Below, piece after piece: positions 35,321 through 46,250 of a DNA stretch of 64,000 nt. The notes beneath the pieces are model-generated. The model was not told where the DNA came from. It saw only the letters and a list, made by a program, of their open reading frames with translations, and made no database searches. Location of the stretch: positions 247,876,978 to 247,940,977 of the forward strand of contig NC_090320.1 of assembly GCF_040869045.1 (NCBI RefSeq). The letters run 5' to 3'. A program made the position numbers and the translations under genes. Position 1 is the stretch's first letter. Every line of letters starts with the position of its first letter. Origin of the DNA: Eurosta solidaginis. Lineage: Eukaryota > Arthropoda > Insecta > Diptera > Tephritidae.

Positions 35321-35428
35321 CGTTCAAATAGTGCCTGGAGCGGGCTCGTTTTAGTCCATCAGCATCGATGGAAACTGAACCGACTGTATCTGAGTCGGTT
35401 GTTACTTTTGGTAGACGTAGTTCATCAG
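35321..35428 (-). CDS. SLC66A2: SLC66A2/PQLC1 ortholog, cytoplasmic-loop exon
   Basis: Acceptor AATATTTCAG, donor AACG|GTAAGA; phase 1 at both ends, 35 complete codons. It encodes DELRLPKVTTDSDTVGSVSI followed by DADGLKRARSRHYLN, a hydrophilic segment between two groups of membrane helices, where insect orthologs have a variable loop. The first two bases join the G ending the exon at 41099-41229, which lies 5.7 kb upstream because a 3.2-kb inverted-repeat element and other sequence have expanded the intron. Confidence 0.82.
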
Positions 35429-36593
35429 CTGAAATATTAAACAATCAAAAAAGTGTTTTATACATATGTATATAGGGTATTCCATCCCATTTCGAACAAT
35501 TTTGAACCCGAACCCTTTAGAATTGGCTGAAAGTTTTTCTTCTTTTTCTAGCTTACGAAAGACGTTTTCAGAAGTTTTTAAAATTTTTTCATTCAACTCA
35601 AAAAAAGTTATGAATTTAAAAAAAAAACACCGTTTTTGTTTTCAAAATGCTATAACTTTTTCAAAAATTGACCGTTTGGGATCTTTTTTTTTAAAAATTT
35701 GTTTTTAAATGTACTTTTCGGAAAAAATTCAAAAAAATTTTTAAAGTTTATTTTTTGTAATTTTTCATTTTTTCGAGATTTTTCGAACTTCGCCCTTTTT
35801 CCCATAAAAAACTTCAATCAATTCTGCAATCATCCCCACTAATCCCGGAGTGTGCCGAGATTTTTTTTTATTTAATTGAAAAAAAAAAAACTTTAAAATT
35901 TTTTTGTTATTTTTTCCGAAAAGTACATTTTAAAACATATTTAAAAAAAAAAATGATCCCAAACGGTAAATTTTTGAAAAAGTTATAGCATTTTGAAAAA
36001 AACACCGTTTTCCAACTCAAAATAAGTTTTAAATATTTTGAAAAAATTTTTGACCGTTTGGGATCATTTTTTTTTTTAAATATGTTTTTAAATGTACGTT
36101 TCGGAAAAAATACAAAATAATTTTAAAGTTTTTTTTTTTCAATTAAATAAATAATTTATTTTCTTTTTTGGCCGTTAGTATATACCTTTGTTGTTATTGT
36201 TGATCTCAAGGCCGGATTAAATAAAACGCTTTTATTTGGGTTTAATGATATTTCCACATACAGTGTTAAAGCGCGACCCCACCAGTAGGCTACAACAAAA
36301 AAATAATGAAATAATAGAAAAATGTACAACAACAAATCCATCGACCTAAAAGAAAAATTCCGTCTTAATTGTAAAACAGCAAACCCGCCCCGAATTAATG
36401 GGCTGCCCAAAATCCACACGGCAGACATTCCGCTTAGACCTATTTGTTCGTCTGTCAATTCTCCGTATGTTTGTTTGCATTTATGGCGACGTGCCACCAC
36501 CTTATAATGTTCTACCAAGATAAAAAGATATTGTTGCGGGGCTGGCAACACTATTTTTTGTTTTCGTTTGTTTAATTGCAACAACGAAAAAAG

Positions 36594-36831
36594 CATTGTG
36601 AATGATGACAAAGTGTGATCACTTCTGCATAGACGTCAAAATTCCAAAGTGATTGGATCACCTGATTCGTATTTGACTATCGCTATCTCATTCTGTATCT
36701 CTTTCTATCACTCGCTGAAGATAGGCGCCGCCATATTGAACAGCCTGTCAAAACGCTGAAAAGTAGCCATAATGAACAGCCTGTCAGGCAGTTGACAGAT
36801 AAGTGATCACACTTTGTCATCATTCACAATG
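36594..36831. mobile_element. 238-bp MITE with 31-bp perfect terminal inverted repeats and 8-bp target duplication
   Basis: Begins CATTGTGAATGATGACAAAG and ends with its exact inverse; arms of about 31 bp are perfect. The flanks GAAAAAAG (36586-36593 and 36832-36839) are an 8-bp direct duplication, as left by hAT or P superfamily transposases. Perfect arms suggest recent movement. Confidence 0.85.
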
Positions 36832-37161
36832 GAAAAAAGCGACAATAGTACCGACGTGTTTTCCGCGAATAACTTTTAAACGAGATAAAAAATATAGTTT
36901 CTGCTTTCGGATTCTGAATCTTGACGCAAATACGCGTCTTTTGATACCGTTGTCGACATGTGCCACCCGAATTTTAAGTGCAGGACTTAAGTTGAAATTT
37001 TACTAAATTTGAAAATTAAAATGCTTATATTTCATAAACTAAGAGTTTCCTAGAGTTGCGGACGATAATTTTGTGATTTTTAGGACCCCCTCTACCCCTA
37101 CAAATCAACAAAAGTGTGAAAATCGTGGCACCTTATTCAAAATATTCCCCAAAGACTTATT

Positions 37162-37880
37162 TTGAACACTGCTAATAATTTTGTCAGACGAGTTTTGTCC
37201 ATCAGCGACAGTATTTACCATGAGAAAAATATTATAGTTATTAAAAAGATCTTGCAAAACAACAACTTTCCCACAGAGCTAACCAAGAAAATAATTCGCG
37301 ATTATTATTCCCGACGCAGTGATAGCGTTAATAAAGAAGCTAAAAACGTCAAGATATACAAGTCTGCAACATATGTCCCGAGATTATCAGAAAGAATAAG
37401 ATATTCGAACATGTATGACAAAGAAAACGTGCGGTTAGCTTTCACCTATGACAACACACTACGGAAAATTTTCAGTAATCTAAAAGATAAAATCTCAACA
37501 CAAGAAAAATCGAATATTGTATACAAGATTCCTTGCAATGGTGACGGGTCCCAGATATGCGAGAAAGTATATGTGGGTACTACAAAAGCAAAACTCAAGA
37601 CAAGGATATCCGCACACAAATCTAACATAATCTTAAGGAACAATTTTGCGGACAATTTTGCGAAATAGCTTTAACTTCGCACTGCCAAGATACAGGACAT
37701 TACCCGGACTTTGACAATGTCGCTATTTTAGAAAAGGAGAGAAATTATAATAAACGTTTCATGTTAGAAATGATACACATAGTGGACACCCCTAATGATA
37801 AGAGGATGAATTTTAAAACGGACATCGCGAATTGTTCACATGTCTACCGCAACCTAATCAGGAACAACAAACATTCGTGA
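37162..37880 (+). pseudogene. Penelope-like GIY-YIG endonuclease domain, C-terminal part of polyprotein
   Basis: The first frame reads KIIRDYYSRRSDSVN, YVPRLSERIRYSNM and NIVYKIPCNGDG, then VYVGTTKAKLKTRISAHKSN. After a frameshift near 37660 it continues ALTSHCQDTGHYPDFDN, AILEKERNYNKRFMLEMIHI, ending TGA at 37878. VYKIPC and VYVG correspond to the GIY and YIG motifs; TRISAHK supplies the Arg and LEKE..Y..R..LE the Glu. This is the Penelope-type endonuclease downstream of RT. The RT itself is absent, replaced upstream by unrelated sequence. Confidence 0.8.
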
Positions 37881-38198
37881 CACATTTTTTACCCACCACA
37901 CAAATATAAAGGCTTCGTCTTCGTTTTGAATGAAATTGTAATGCTGAGATGACCACGCATTTATGTATTCTCCGTCTATTACTTTGTTGTTTTGAAAGTT
38001 TTTTGTTTACAATTACGGTTCTTTCATTTGTTTATACTCTCTGTTTAGATTATCAATCGCTGTTTCATTTTATAATTGTTTTGTTAAATGTTAGTCTTGC
38101 AAGTGCAGCTTAAGATGTAAGTTGTGTTGATATGATATATGTTAATTAATGTTTTTAGGTGCATATGTTTGTTATAAATACGTATTGTTTTTTGCAGT

Positions 38199-38238
38199 CC
38201 TGATGATGACTTCAGACTGAGGTCGAAATATTGACATT
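38199..38238 (+). ncRNA. Hammerhead-ribozyme-like motif downstream of the Penelope-like domain
   Basis: CCTGATGA, U, stem GACTTC-AGACT-GAGGTC (all six pairs possible, including one G-U), then GAAA and ATTGACAT. Same architecture as the motif at 21522-21562, but stem III can form only two pairs here, so it is probably decayed. Confidence 0.5.
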
Positions 38239-38929
38239 AAATTAAATTAAAACCAAATAAAAGCGTTTTATTTAATCCGGCCTTGAGATCAATTAAATAA
38301 AAAAAAAAAAAAATTCTCGGCCCACTCCGGGATTAGTGGGGATGATTGCAGAATTGATTGAAGTTTTTTATGAGAAAAAAAAGGGCCAAATTCAAAAAAT
38401 CTCGAAAAACTGAAAAATTACAAAAAAAAACTTTACACATTTTTTTGAATTTTTTCCGAAAAGTACATTTAAAACCAAATTAAAAAAAAAAAAAGATCCC
38501 AAACGGTCAATTTTTGAAAAAGTTATAGCATTTTGAAAACAAAAACGGTGTTTTTTAAAAATTCATAACTTTTTTTGAGTTGGATGAACAAATTTGAAAA
38601 ACTTCTGAAAAACGTCTTTCGTAAGCTAGAAAAAGAAAAAAACTTTCAGCCAATTCTAAAGGGGTCGGGTTCAAAATTGGTAGAAATGGGATGGAATACC
38701 CCATATATAGATATGATATTTATTGTAGAGAGGTATAACATCCGCTTCTTATTTTCATTTCAAATCGGTCCATTGCTCTTTTTCCCTAATACTTTTATTC
38801 TCTTTTAATTCTATCCGGGCGTTACCAGACTCCTCATATTTTTTACCAATGAAGTTACGGCACTGAATATACTCAGCAGTGTAATCCATCTTAATGCTGG
38901 AAGGACAGATTCGGTTGTTATGTATCCTG

Positions 38930-39110
38930 CTAAAGGATGCTCAACAAACGAAACAATGTCATTTCGCTTTGTTGAAAATCAAAATTAAATTAACGAAATA
39001 ATTTCGATTCGCCACGAAACAAAACCACTACGTTAACGTTAAAAACGTTATGAAACGCTCGCACACTTGTTAAGTTTAACGTTTCAACATATAATGAAGA
39101 AGTGAAATGT
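38930..39110. repeat. Fragment related to the hAT-like MITE at 61009
   Basis: Shares GTCATTTCG, AATTAACGAAAT-ATTTCG and CGTTAACGTTAA phrases with 61009-61599. No intact ends or target duplication. Confidence 0.45.
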
Positions 39111-39224
39111 TTCTAAGCTCTTGAAAGCGTGCCTATAAGTATTCCACACCATCAGGTTTAATGGTGTAAAAAGGAATTGTAACAAAAGAGGTAATACTTA
39201 GAGATCAATTCCAAAGCGAGCAGC

Positions 39225-39375
39225 GGGGCATTCATATGGCTGAGTGGATAAAGAAATCTGCCTTTACACTAGTATAAAGTATGAATGTTAGAGATTTCGA
39301 ATTCAATATTCACCTTCCGAGAAGCTTGCTGATGAAGAAGTGGACTCCAGAAACATGTCGTAGTAACCATCGTTG
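39225..39375 (+). repeat. tRNA-derived SINE-like repeat, copy 1
   Basis: TGGCTGAGTGGATAAAGAA matches a tRNA A box and D-arm; GATTTCGAATTC sits where the B box would be. Flanking phrases GCGAGCAGCGGGG and ATGAATG-AG recur at 53490-53640. 39376-40489 has no recognised feature. Confidence 0.5.
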
Positions 39376-40489
39376 TCTGTAAACTTGGTAATTTTCTCTA
39401 ATATTAATAATGAAATCTATTTTGATAACTGCTTTAACAATAACATTCGCACGTGGAACTTACGATGCATCTTGATTCTGTTTAAAATCTTGCTTTTATA
39501 CCTGTCCAGTTTTTTCAATGAGCCCATATACCTAGCCTCTCATACATCTCATCTTGGAAGACTAAACCAAAGTCCACATGAAAAAACCGCAAACCGTTTT
39601 GGGATGGTTTTCGGAACCACTTCCTGATAGTTTTGAAAATAATTGCAGGATTGCTTCCCGGATTTTGAACTAACGCCGAATAATTTCACAAAACTATTTC
39701 AAGACCATTGAGGGATCGTTTCGTAAAAAAGTGCCTTTTTAAACAAAATTAATCTAGTAGATCCTTAAGGACTAATTTATCATCTAATTGTGTTAGCCGT
39801 TCTGGTCCAAATAAGTCACACAGCACACATCCAGACATTTTCACATACAAAGGATTATCTCAGGATAGTTCTGGTACCATTATGGTATAATGTTGGGACT
39901 GGATTGTTTCAGGACTTTCTTTAGATTATTTCGGGCAATTTCGTAACTATTCCGGATCATTTCAGTACGTACACCCATTAGTTTTGAAATTGGTTTTATA
40001 GATAATTTTGTATTATTTTGAGATAATTTTAGAAACATCTATAGATCATTTCAGGTTTTCTCTGGACTATTTCTCTATTGCCAGCATTATCATTTCGGAA
40101 ATGTTTCGAGGTAAATTTTTGGGCTACTTCGAAACAGTTCAAAAATTTAAGGATGTCCGTTTCTGCCGTATAGGAGATGAAGATATTTAAAACTGAATAT
40201 CGTACATGCCCACGCGATAAAATTTTTTCCCAAATAAATATCATATTTGCTGGTTGTTGTAAATTTTTATCGAAGTACTATGAGTCTTTTAAACGTAAAT
40301 TTCTAAAACTGGTTTGGAAATTTCCACACAATAGTAAAAATTTCTTACGATTTGTTCTGTACCAAAAATGGAATCTACTATATATTTGTGAAAGTATATC
40401 TGTATGTATGTTTGCAGCCTAAACCGCAAAATGGAATCGAACGAAATTTTGCCATGACATACCCTGAGTGCGTCAATCTATGGTAGGCT

Positions 40490-40910
40490 ATATAAAAAAA
40501 AGTTTTCGACAATGGGGCGTGGCACCTCCCATACAGCTGGAATTTTTCGTAGTCAATATATCTGAAAGTATTAAGGCTAGACGACTGAAATTAAGTGAGT
40601 GGTTATATGAGACCAATCCCTATCCCCTCCAGAAAAACTGAGTATAACGAAAAAGGGCGCGTGGCACCTCCCATACAACTGGAATTTTTCGTTGTCAATA
40701 TATCTGAAAGTATTAAAGCTAGACGACTGAAATTAGGTGAGGAGGTATATAAGACTAGGTATATAAGACTAATCCCTACCCCCTCGGGAAAAATTGGGGA
40801 TAGCGAAAAAGGGGCGTGGCATCTCCCATACAAATGGGGGTTGGGATTAGTCTAATATATTAGTCTATATAGTACTGCTTTTATTTATACCCGAACGACG
40901 TCGGGTACTC
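40490..40910 (+). repeat. Three tandem units of about 150 bp followed by a hairpin
   Basis: GGCGTGGCACCTCCCATAC begins units at about 40513 and 40658, with a diverged third at 40812; ATATCTGAAAGTATTAA and CTAGACGACTGAAATTA recur. At 40889-40908 ACCCGA-ACGACG-TCGGGT can form a hairpin. Tandem units plus a terminal hairpin resemble the Helentron-like elements, but subterminal repeats were not found. Confidence 0.5.
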
Positions 40911-41098
40911 TGCTAGTGCTATATAAAGTCCGCGTTTTTTACCTGCATATGCGTTTGGACTTAAACTTTGTATTTTGAGATAAGTGTTGTGCGCTTGTCC
41001 CTTCATACAAAACATGAGCGCAAACGCATACGCGTGTCAGAAAAACGCGGCTAATATTGATAATTTTTCACAGGGAAAAACAACAGCAGATTACTTAC

Positions 41099-41229
41099 CG
41101 GAATATGTGTGCTCCCTTTTAGTTGCATTCATACGTTTCACTTTGACGCATAAATGTATCATAAGAAACATGGTAATGTTCATTACAACGCTCTGGACGA
41201 GAAGCGGAAGCTCATATTTTTTGGAAAAC
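41099..41229 (-). CDS. SLC66A2: SLC66A2/PQLC1 ortholog, N-terminal-half membrane exon
   Basis: Acceptor TTTAATTTTCAG, donor TTCCG|GTAAGT. One base completes a codon, 43 codons follow, one base remains: FSKKYELPLLVQSVVMNITM then FLMIHLCVKVKRMNATKREH. This is the family segment following the first PQ loop (usually ...RILFWF.K..E.PLL.QS..M...M...), with a basic loop after the helix. The first base fits a preceding TG to make Trp. It is the most upstream exon I can find; the start and first PQ motif must be to the right, possibly beyond the window. The 127-codon plus-strand frame here is antisense. Confidence 0.9.
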
Positions 41230-42141
41230 CTGAAAATTAAAGGAAAGGACATATTAGGAAGATATGTAATATGTAGACATTTTAGGTTAAATGATGCCTA
41301 TGGCAGTAAACCGCAGAAAAGTCTAATTCGGGCGGTGTTAAGGACGCTCCTTAACTTTTGGAGATAAAGGTCAAAATATTATACACCCTTTATAAATGCA
41401 GTGCTTCGCTACAAATGGTATCACTAGACAGCTTTTGATATTTGTATTTAATGAAGATGTTTCCTTTTTTTATATATTAGCACAATTATGCGTACAACAC
41501 TCTCTGCCCTTATCTTAAATTACATAATTTAAGCGCAAACGCATATGCGATGTCCATTGATTGGGTGCTCACTGACTTTTAACGATACGATTTGTCGAAT
41601 TTTGAACTGACGATAGCGATATTGCTATTCACTAACTCAATAACGATGCGATTTGTCGAGATTTTAATTAAGGATTTTTTCGCTTGCCTTATCGAATGTA
41701 CTATTCACTAACTTAGTTTTAACGACTCGAAATAAATGACATTTAGATTTCGTTTTAATAGTAGAAAGGTGGCAGCACTGCTTAACGAAACCTAAAAAAT
41801 GCGAAAAGCACAAAAGGAATGTGATAAATAACTAAATTCCGTATACTAACTGCTTTTAAAAGTCATTATTGTGCAAGTTTTTACATATCTTAACAAAAGG
41901 TAAGTAAATGCGGTGTTAATTTCTTTTCGTTATAGTTATCGATTCGCAAATAAAGCGATGGCAAATGTCGTTAAAAAAGTTAGTGAATTCCAATACAGCT
42001 GTGTTGTTAAATAAATGGCAAGTAAATTGGCTGCGTTAAAAATTACGAAAATTATATTTCTTGCAATTTTAGTTAAAAAAGAAAATCGGAACTTTAATTA
42101 AATACTTTCAAACACGACAAGCTGCTTTATTTGTAAATCAA

Positions 42142-42327
42142 ATGGCATTTGAGTACTTGGCTTACGTTTTATCACAAGATGAAAAATTACTAAGTCCATC
42201 GCCAGTGGACAGACACCTTCTTAGAGAAGTAGATGACCCATTCCATTTGAATGCAACGGAGTTTCGAAAGCTGTATCGACTAACCCCAGACTTGGCTCAT
42301 GATATTATTTCTCAATTTGATGGTTAA
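42142..42327 (+). pseudogene. Harbinger-like transposase N-terminal fragment (copy A)
   Basis: 61 codons: MAFEYLAYVLSQDEKLL, VDRHLLREVDDPFHLNA and FRKLYRLTPDLAHDIISQ. The pattern D.F.....FR..YRL....(A/V).... is like the N-terminus of PIF/Harbinger transposases, upstream of the missing DDE domain. TAA at 42325 replaces the Gln codon of copy B (DGQLRGT), so this copy has a nonsense codon as well as lacking the rest. Confidence 0.55.
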
Positions 42328-42662
42328 TTAAGGGGTACAATAATAACTGCGATATCAACAGAGAAAAAAAAAAAATTAATACTTATTACCGCATTTACTT
42401 ACATTTTGTTGAAATATGTAAAAACTTGCACAATAATGACTTTTAAAAGCAATTAATATACGGAATTTATTTATTTTTGGCACTCCTTTTGTGCTTTTCG
42501 AATTTTTTAGGGTTCGTTAAGCTGTGCTGCCACCTTTCTACTATCAAAACGAAATTTAAATATCAACTATTTTTTTTATTTTTTTTTTATTACAATTAAA
42601 ACACTAGCTAGCTTCCCGAATTGCATGGAAAGCAACAATAAAAAGTAATCGAGTTGAGTTGG

Positions 42663-42690
42663 CTAAGCGGTTTCAACTGAAACCGCTTAG
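42663..42690. repeat. Perfect palindrome, 13-bp arms
   Basis: CTAAGCGGTTTCA, two-base loop AC, TGAAACCGCTTAG. Lies within the sequence inserted in the right arm of the copy A element. Confidence 0.85.
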
Positions 42691-43616
42691 GTAATTGTCG
42701 ACCTGATTGATAGTGTTGTATAGTGATGCATATTCAAAAATAGGGCACTATTGTGAACGAGCGAATGAAATGAACATACGAACGTGCAGATAAGCAAAAA
42801 TAACAAAATAACAGCGTGGCGGCAGGGCGACATACATACAAACAAACACACGCATTTCATGTATTTTGTTTTTGTAATTCGCTGGTTGAGTGTCAAAAAC
42901 ATACTGCGCTAGAAGTAGAAATGTCATAGCAGCTAAAAAAAGTAACATTTAGCTGATAAACTTCCACCATCTGTATGGTTTTGCCATAATGAAACTGTTT
43001 AGCTAGTTGAAGCGTTTTTTTCAAGCTCGCTTGGAAAAAAACGACTATTAAAACTAAGTTAGTGAATAGTACAATCGATAAGGCAAGCGACAAAATCGTT
43101 AATTAAAATCTCGACTAATCGCATTGTTATAAGTTAGTGAATTCCACTACTGATCATAGATTACAGTATATTGATAAAAAATTGTTATTGAAAATCGAAA
43201 TCGTTATATTTATCAATTTTTTTATAATGACGGCGAACGTTAAAAAAGTTACAGAATTCCATTACTGTAATGGACTTTACTAGCTTGTTTAACGATATTT
43301 GCCGTCAGTATAATAGTGAAAGGATAAGCATTGCGATTTTGATATTTAGTTACCATTTCTTTTATAGAAATACATTAACCAACAATTAGCTTTGTCGCTG
43401 AATAATAGAAGATTATTTCAATGCTGTTAACGGTATTATTTCAGTACTGGAATTTTGTAACTTTTTTATAGACAGTCGGCATCGCTATATAATGAATCGA
43501 TAAACATAACGATTTCCAGTACCAATTTTTATCGATTATCGTTTATCTATAATCAGTTTTTTTCGCTTAACATTACAAGAGTGTTTAAAATTTTTAAAGG
43601 TATTAGCTTTGAAGTC

Positions 43617-43797
43617 ACTTTACTTCCATTTAAACTCAATAGCGCATAGTCAAAGTCGAAATAAAATAGGTTATATATTTAGTAGCAGCTTTTTTGACAG
43701 ATAGCTCATGGAAAATTATGTCAAAAATCTGCAACTAAATTTAAAAGTTATTTCGTTTTGACTATGACTATGTGCCAATAAAATTGTAAACCCATTA
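43617..43797. mobile_element. MITE with GCGCATAGTC ends, copy 2 (reverse)
   Basis: GCGCATAGTCAAAGTC left and GACTATGACTATGTGC right, interior TTTTTTGACA-ATA-CTCAT as in 31712-31876. CAATA flanks both core ends and may be a 5-bp duplication, though family similarity appears to reach beyond it. Confidence 0.65.
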
Positions 43798-44313
43798 GAA
43801 CTGCTTAAACTCAGTTATCGCAAGCGAAAAATCGTCAGTTAAAATCTCGACAAAGCACATCGTTAAAAGTTTGTGAGTTAGTATGCAAATAAATTATTTA
43901 CGATGCAGTTTTTTTTTACATTTTTAAGGTTCTTAAGTAAGTTGGTTGATTAAAGGCGTGTTCGGAATGCAAACAGCACATTTTCTAAAAACTGAAAAAA
44001 AGTCACATTACACAACACCGTACGTGACCTTGAGCTCATCCCTTGGGCATTGACGCAATCGAAATTAACTTGGGGGAAAAGATAATGAAATTTATCCATG
44101 ATTCCAAGTTCTCATGTGCTATTATGCGGTTTCCTAAAATGGTTTCTCTGCTGCCGACAGCTGTGCAATAACAAGGGAAATACCATAATTTACGCAGTCA
44201 ATCCCAAAAATTCCGGATATCTTTCACATTTTACGAAGCCATTGTCTAATTAAAATGTCGATTATAAATTACACGAATATTCATAGTATATATTTTTTGT
44301 GTACATAAAATAT

Positions 44314-44992
44314 TGTAACGAATTTGCTTGCAAATCCTCTTATTTCCAATCCTCTGCTAAGTTCGAATCACTAAACTGTTGAATAAATAACTCCAATTTG
44401 TAATAATGCAAAATGGCCTTTATTAAAGTACTTCACAATACACTCAAACTGTGCAACGAATAGCTTGCGTAATAACCACACTGATTGATAGCTCAATGAA
44501 ACTCTATTATTCAAAATAATACTGCTATTGCTCGCTAGATATCGTCTTAATCGCAACTACTTGACAACTCAAATCAAACTGAATTACTTCTTACTCGCTT
44601 GCCCCGCTTTTATAGTTTACGCTGCATACTTCTAGGCTCTTCGATTTCCAGAACTTACTAGTTGTTTCGGCTACAAAATCGCCAGCCACAACTACGTGCA
44701 CAAATTATTGCTCTCTCTTGTGACAACTCAGATAAGATATATGCATGTGTTTGTAGTTTACAGTCTCCCGCACACACATAAGCGTATAAGTAAATTCATC
44801 GGTGTGTGACATCTCATCTCTCGCTGCCTTGTACGTAAATGTTGCTCGTCGGAATGCGTACATATGTGTAGACGCAATTATTGATTCGTTTATGTAGATA
44901 CATAATGATTGAATTATTGATGTGCATTCACGTCACTGCTTAGATCGGCTTAGAGCTGGCAGCACTCCTTAGTTTTGCTAATATTCGTAACA
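44314..44992. mobile_element. Solo LTR of the Ty3/gypsy family, ATAT target duplication
   Basis: TGTAACGAATTTGCTTGC to AATATTCGTAACA, 679 bp, flanked by ATAT on both sides (44310-44313 and 44993-44996). It matches the LTRs of the element at 57690-62168 at both ends (AACTCCAAT, TTAAAGTACTTCACAAT), with a diverged middle. The element orientation is minus. It arose by LTR-LTR recombination. Confidence 0.85.
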
Positions 44993-45569
44993 ATATATAT
45001 AAACACGAGCCTATAGCTCTATATATTTGTACTTATGGAAATGTGTGTAGTGACGTGATTTTCATCAAAATCGAAATTAGTAATAAAAAATGTAATTCCA
45101 GTGACGGTAGCTGATCATAAGTAAAGGGTTACTGCACTGGCTATCGAGATTTTAACAAACGATATTTCGCTTGCGATATTGATTTGCACAATCAATTCCT
45201 TAACTTAGTTTTAACAACGCTAACGAGTTTACTATAAGATTTAGTTTAAATGGAAGGAAAATGGCGCAGGCTAACGAATATCGATAAAAACTCTTTACTG
45301 AATACTATGGTGGAATTTACTTTTAACGATGCGATTTGTAGAATCTTTTCGTTGGCTTACTATAACGATTATGCTTTTTACCTTTCGAGCAAAAGCCGTT
45401 TGCAATCTTAAAATTATCTTCTATAATTTAGCGACAACAGCTGATCGAAGTTTCAGGAATATCGAAAAAAGTGGCCAGTGCAGTGAAATGCAATAAGTTT
45501 TTTAACGATTTTCGTGATCATTAATTTGGCGAATCGATAACCATAACTATTTCGGTGTTCAATAGTGGA

Positions 45570-46250
45570 ATTCACTAACTTATAATGATGCGATTTGTCG
45601 AGATTTTAATTAACGATTTTATCGCTTGCCTTATCGATTGTCTTATTCACGAACTTAGTTTTAACGACTCGAAATAAATGACGCTTAAATTTCGTTTTAA
45701 TACTAGAAAGGTGGCAGCACAGCTTAACGAAAGCTAAAAAATGCGAAAAGCACAAAAGGAATGTCAAAAATAAATAAATTCCATTAGTATATGGCTTTTA
45801 AAAGTCATTATTGTGCAAGTTTTTACCTATTTTAACAAAAGATAAGTAAATGCGGTATTAATTTATTTTTTTCTCTGTTGATATCGTATTTATTCTTGTA
45901 CCCCTTAATTGACCATCAAGTTGAGAAATAATATCATGAGCCAAGTCTGGGGTTAGTCGGTACAGCTTTCGAAACTCCGTTGCATTCAAGTGGAATGGGT
46001 TATCTACTTCTCTAAGAAGGTGTCTGTCCACTGGGGATGGACATAGTAATTTTTCATCTTGTGATAAAACGTAAGCCAAGTACTCAAATGCCATTTGATT
46101 TATATAGCAGCTTTTCGTGTTTGAAAGCATTTAATTAAAGTCCCAATTTCTTTTTTAACTAAAATTACCAGAAATATTAATTTCGTGATTTTTAACGCAG
46201 CCAATTTACTTGCCGTTTATTTAACAACACAGCTGATCGTAGATAAACAA
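45570..46250 (-). mobile_element. Long-TIR DNA element, copy B (inverted relative to A)
   Basis: The same sequence as copy A in opposite orientation: TTTTAATACTAGAAAGGTGGC, AAAAGCACAAAAGGAATG, AAAGTCATTATTGTGCAAG, then the reversed transposase fragment and AACAACACAGCTGATCG. Only one arm is present. The surrounding sequence (43150-45560, 46260-46990) contains many further short copies of the arm ends, so the whole area is a cluster of nested relatives. Confidence 0.55.
45858..46094 (-). pseudogene. Harbinger-like transposase N-terminal fragment (copy B)
   Basis: Minus strand: MAFEYLAYVLSQDEKLL, LREVDNPFHLNATEFRKLY, TPDLAHDIISQLDGQLRGT. Open further than copy A because Gln is intact, but ends after about 78 residues with no DDE region. 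PIF/Harbinger assignment rests only on this N-terminal similarity. Confidence 0.55.

Larger units (their letters stand above)
36200..38296 (+). mobile_element. Penelope-like element fragment
   Basis: Bounded by inverted copies of a roughly 40-bp sequence: left TGATCTCAAGGCCGGATTAA (36201), right its complement (38255-38292). It contains a GIY-YIG coding fragment (37162-37880) and a hammerhead-like motif (38199-38238), both typical of Penelope-like elements. The reverse transcriptase is missing. Confidence 0.65.
35474..38703. mobile_element. Long inverted-repeat (foldback-like) element
   Basis: Ends GGGTATTCCATCCCATTTC (left) and GAAATGGGATGGAATACCCC (right), opening inverted repeats of about 400 bp that share TTTTTCTAGCTTACGAAAGACG and CCCAAACGGTCAATTTTTGA-type phrases. 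The left side carries a further inverted copy of part of this arm (35880-36140), so the arms are internally repeated as in foldback elements. The core contains a Penelope-like fragment and a MITE. Lies in a PQ-loop gene intron. No transposase recognised. Confidence 0.65.
41637..43145 (+). mobile_element. Long-TIR DNA element with Harbinger-like fragment, copy A
   Basis: A left arm (about 41637-41910) and a right arm (42388-42565 plus 43044-43145) are inverted; shared phrases include GGTGGCAGCAC, AAAAGCACAAAAGGA, AATGACTTTTAAAAGC and TTTACTTAC. The right arm is interrupted by about 480 bp (42566-43043) of unrelated sequence. The ends carry GTTAGTGAATTCCACTAC or its complement. Between the arms is one short transposase-like frame. 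Confidence 0.6.

Noticed and set aside
39239..39305. tRNA-Ser gene
   Set aside because: The A box matches but the anticodon and T arms are degraded, and a second diverged copy exists, so it is a dispersed repeat.
40984..41367. 127-codon plus-strand open frame
   Set aside because: It is antisense to a PQ-loop exon with matching splice sites and family residues on the minus strand.
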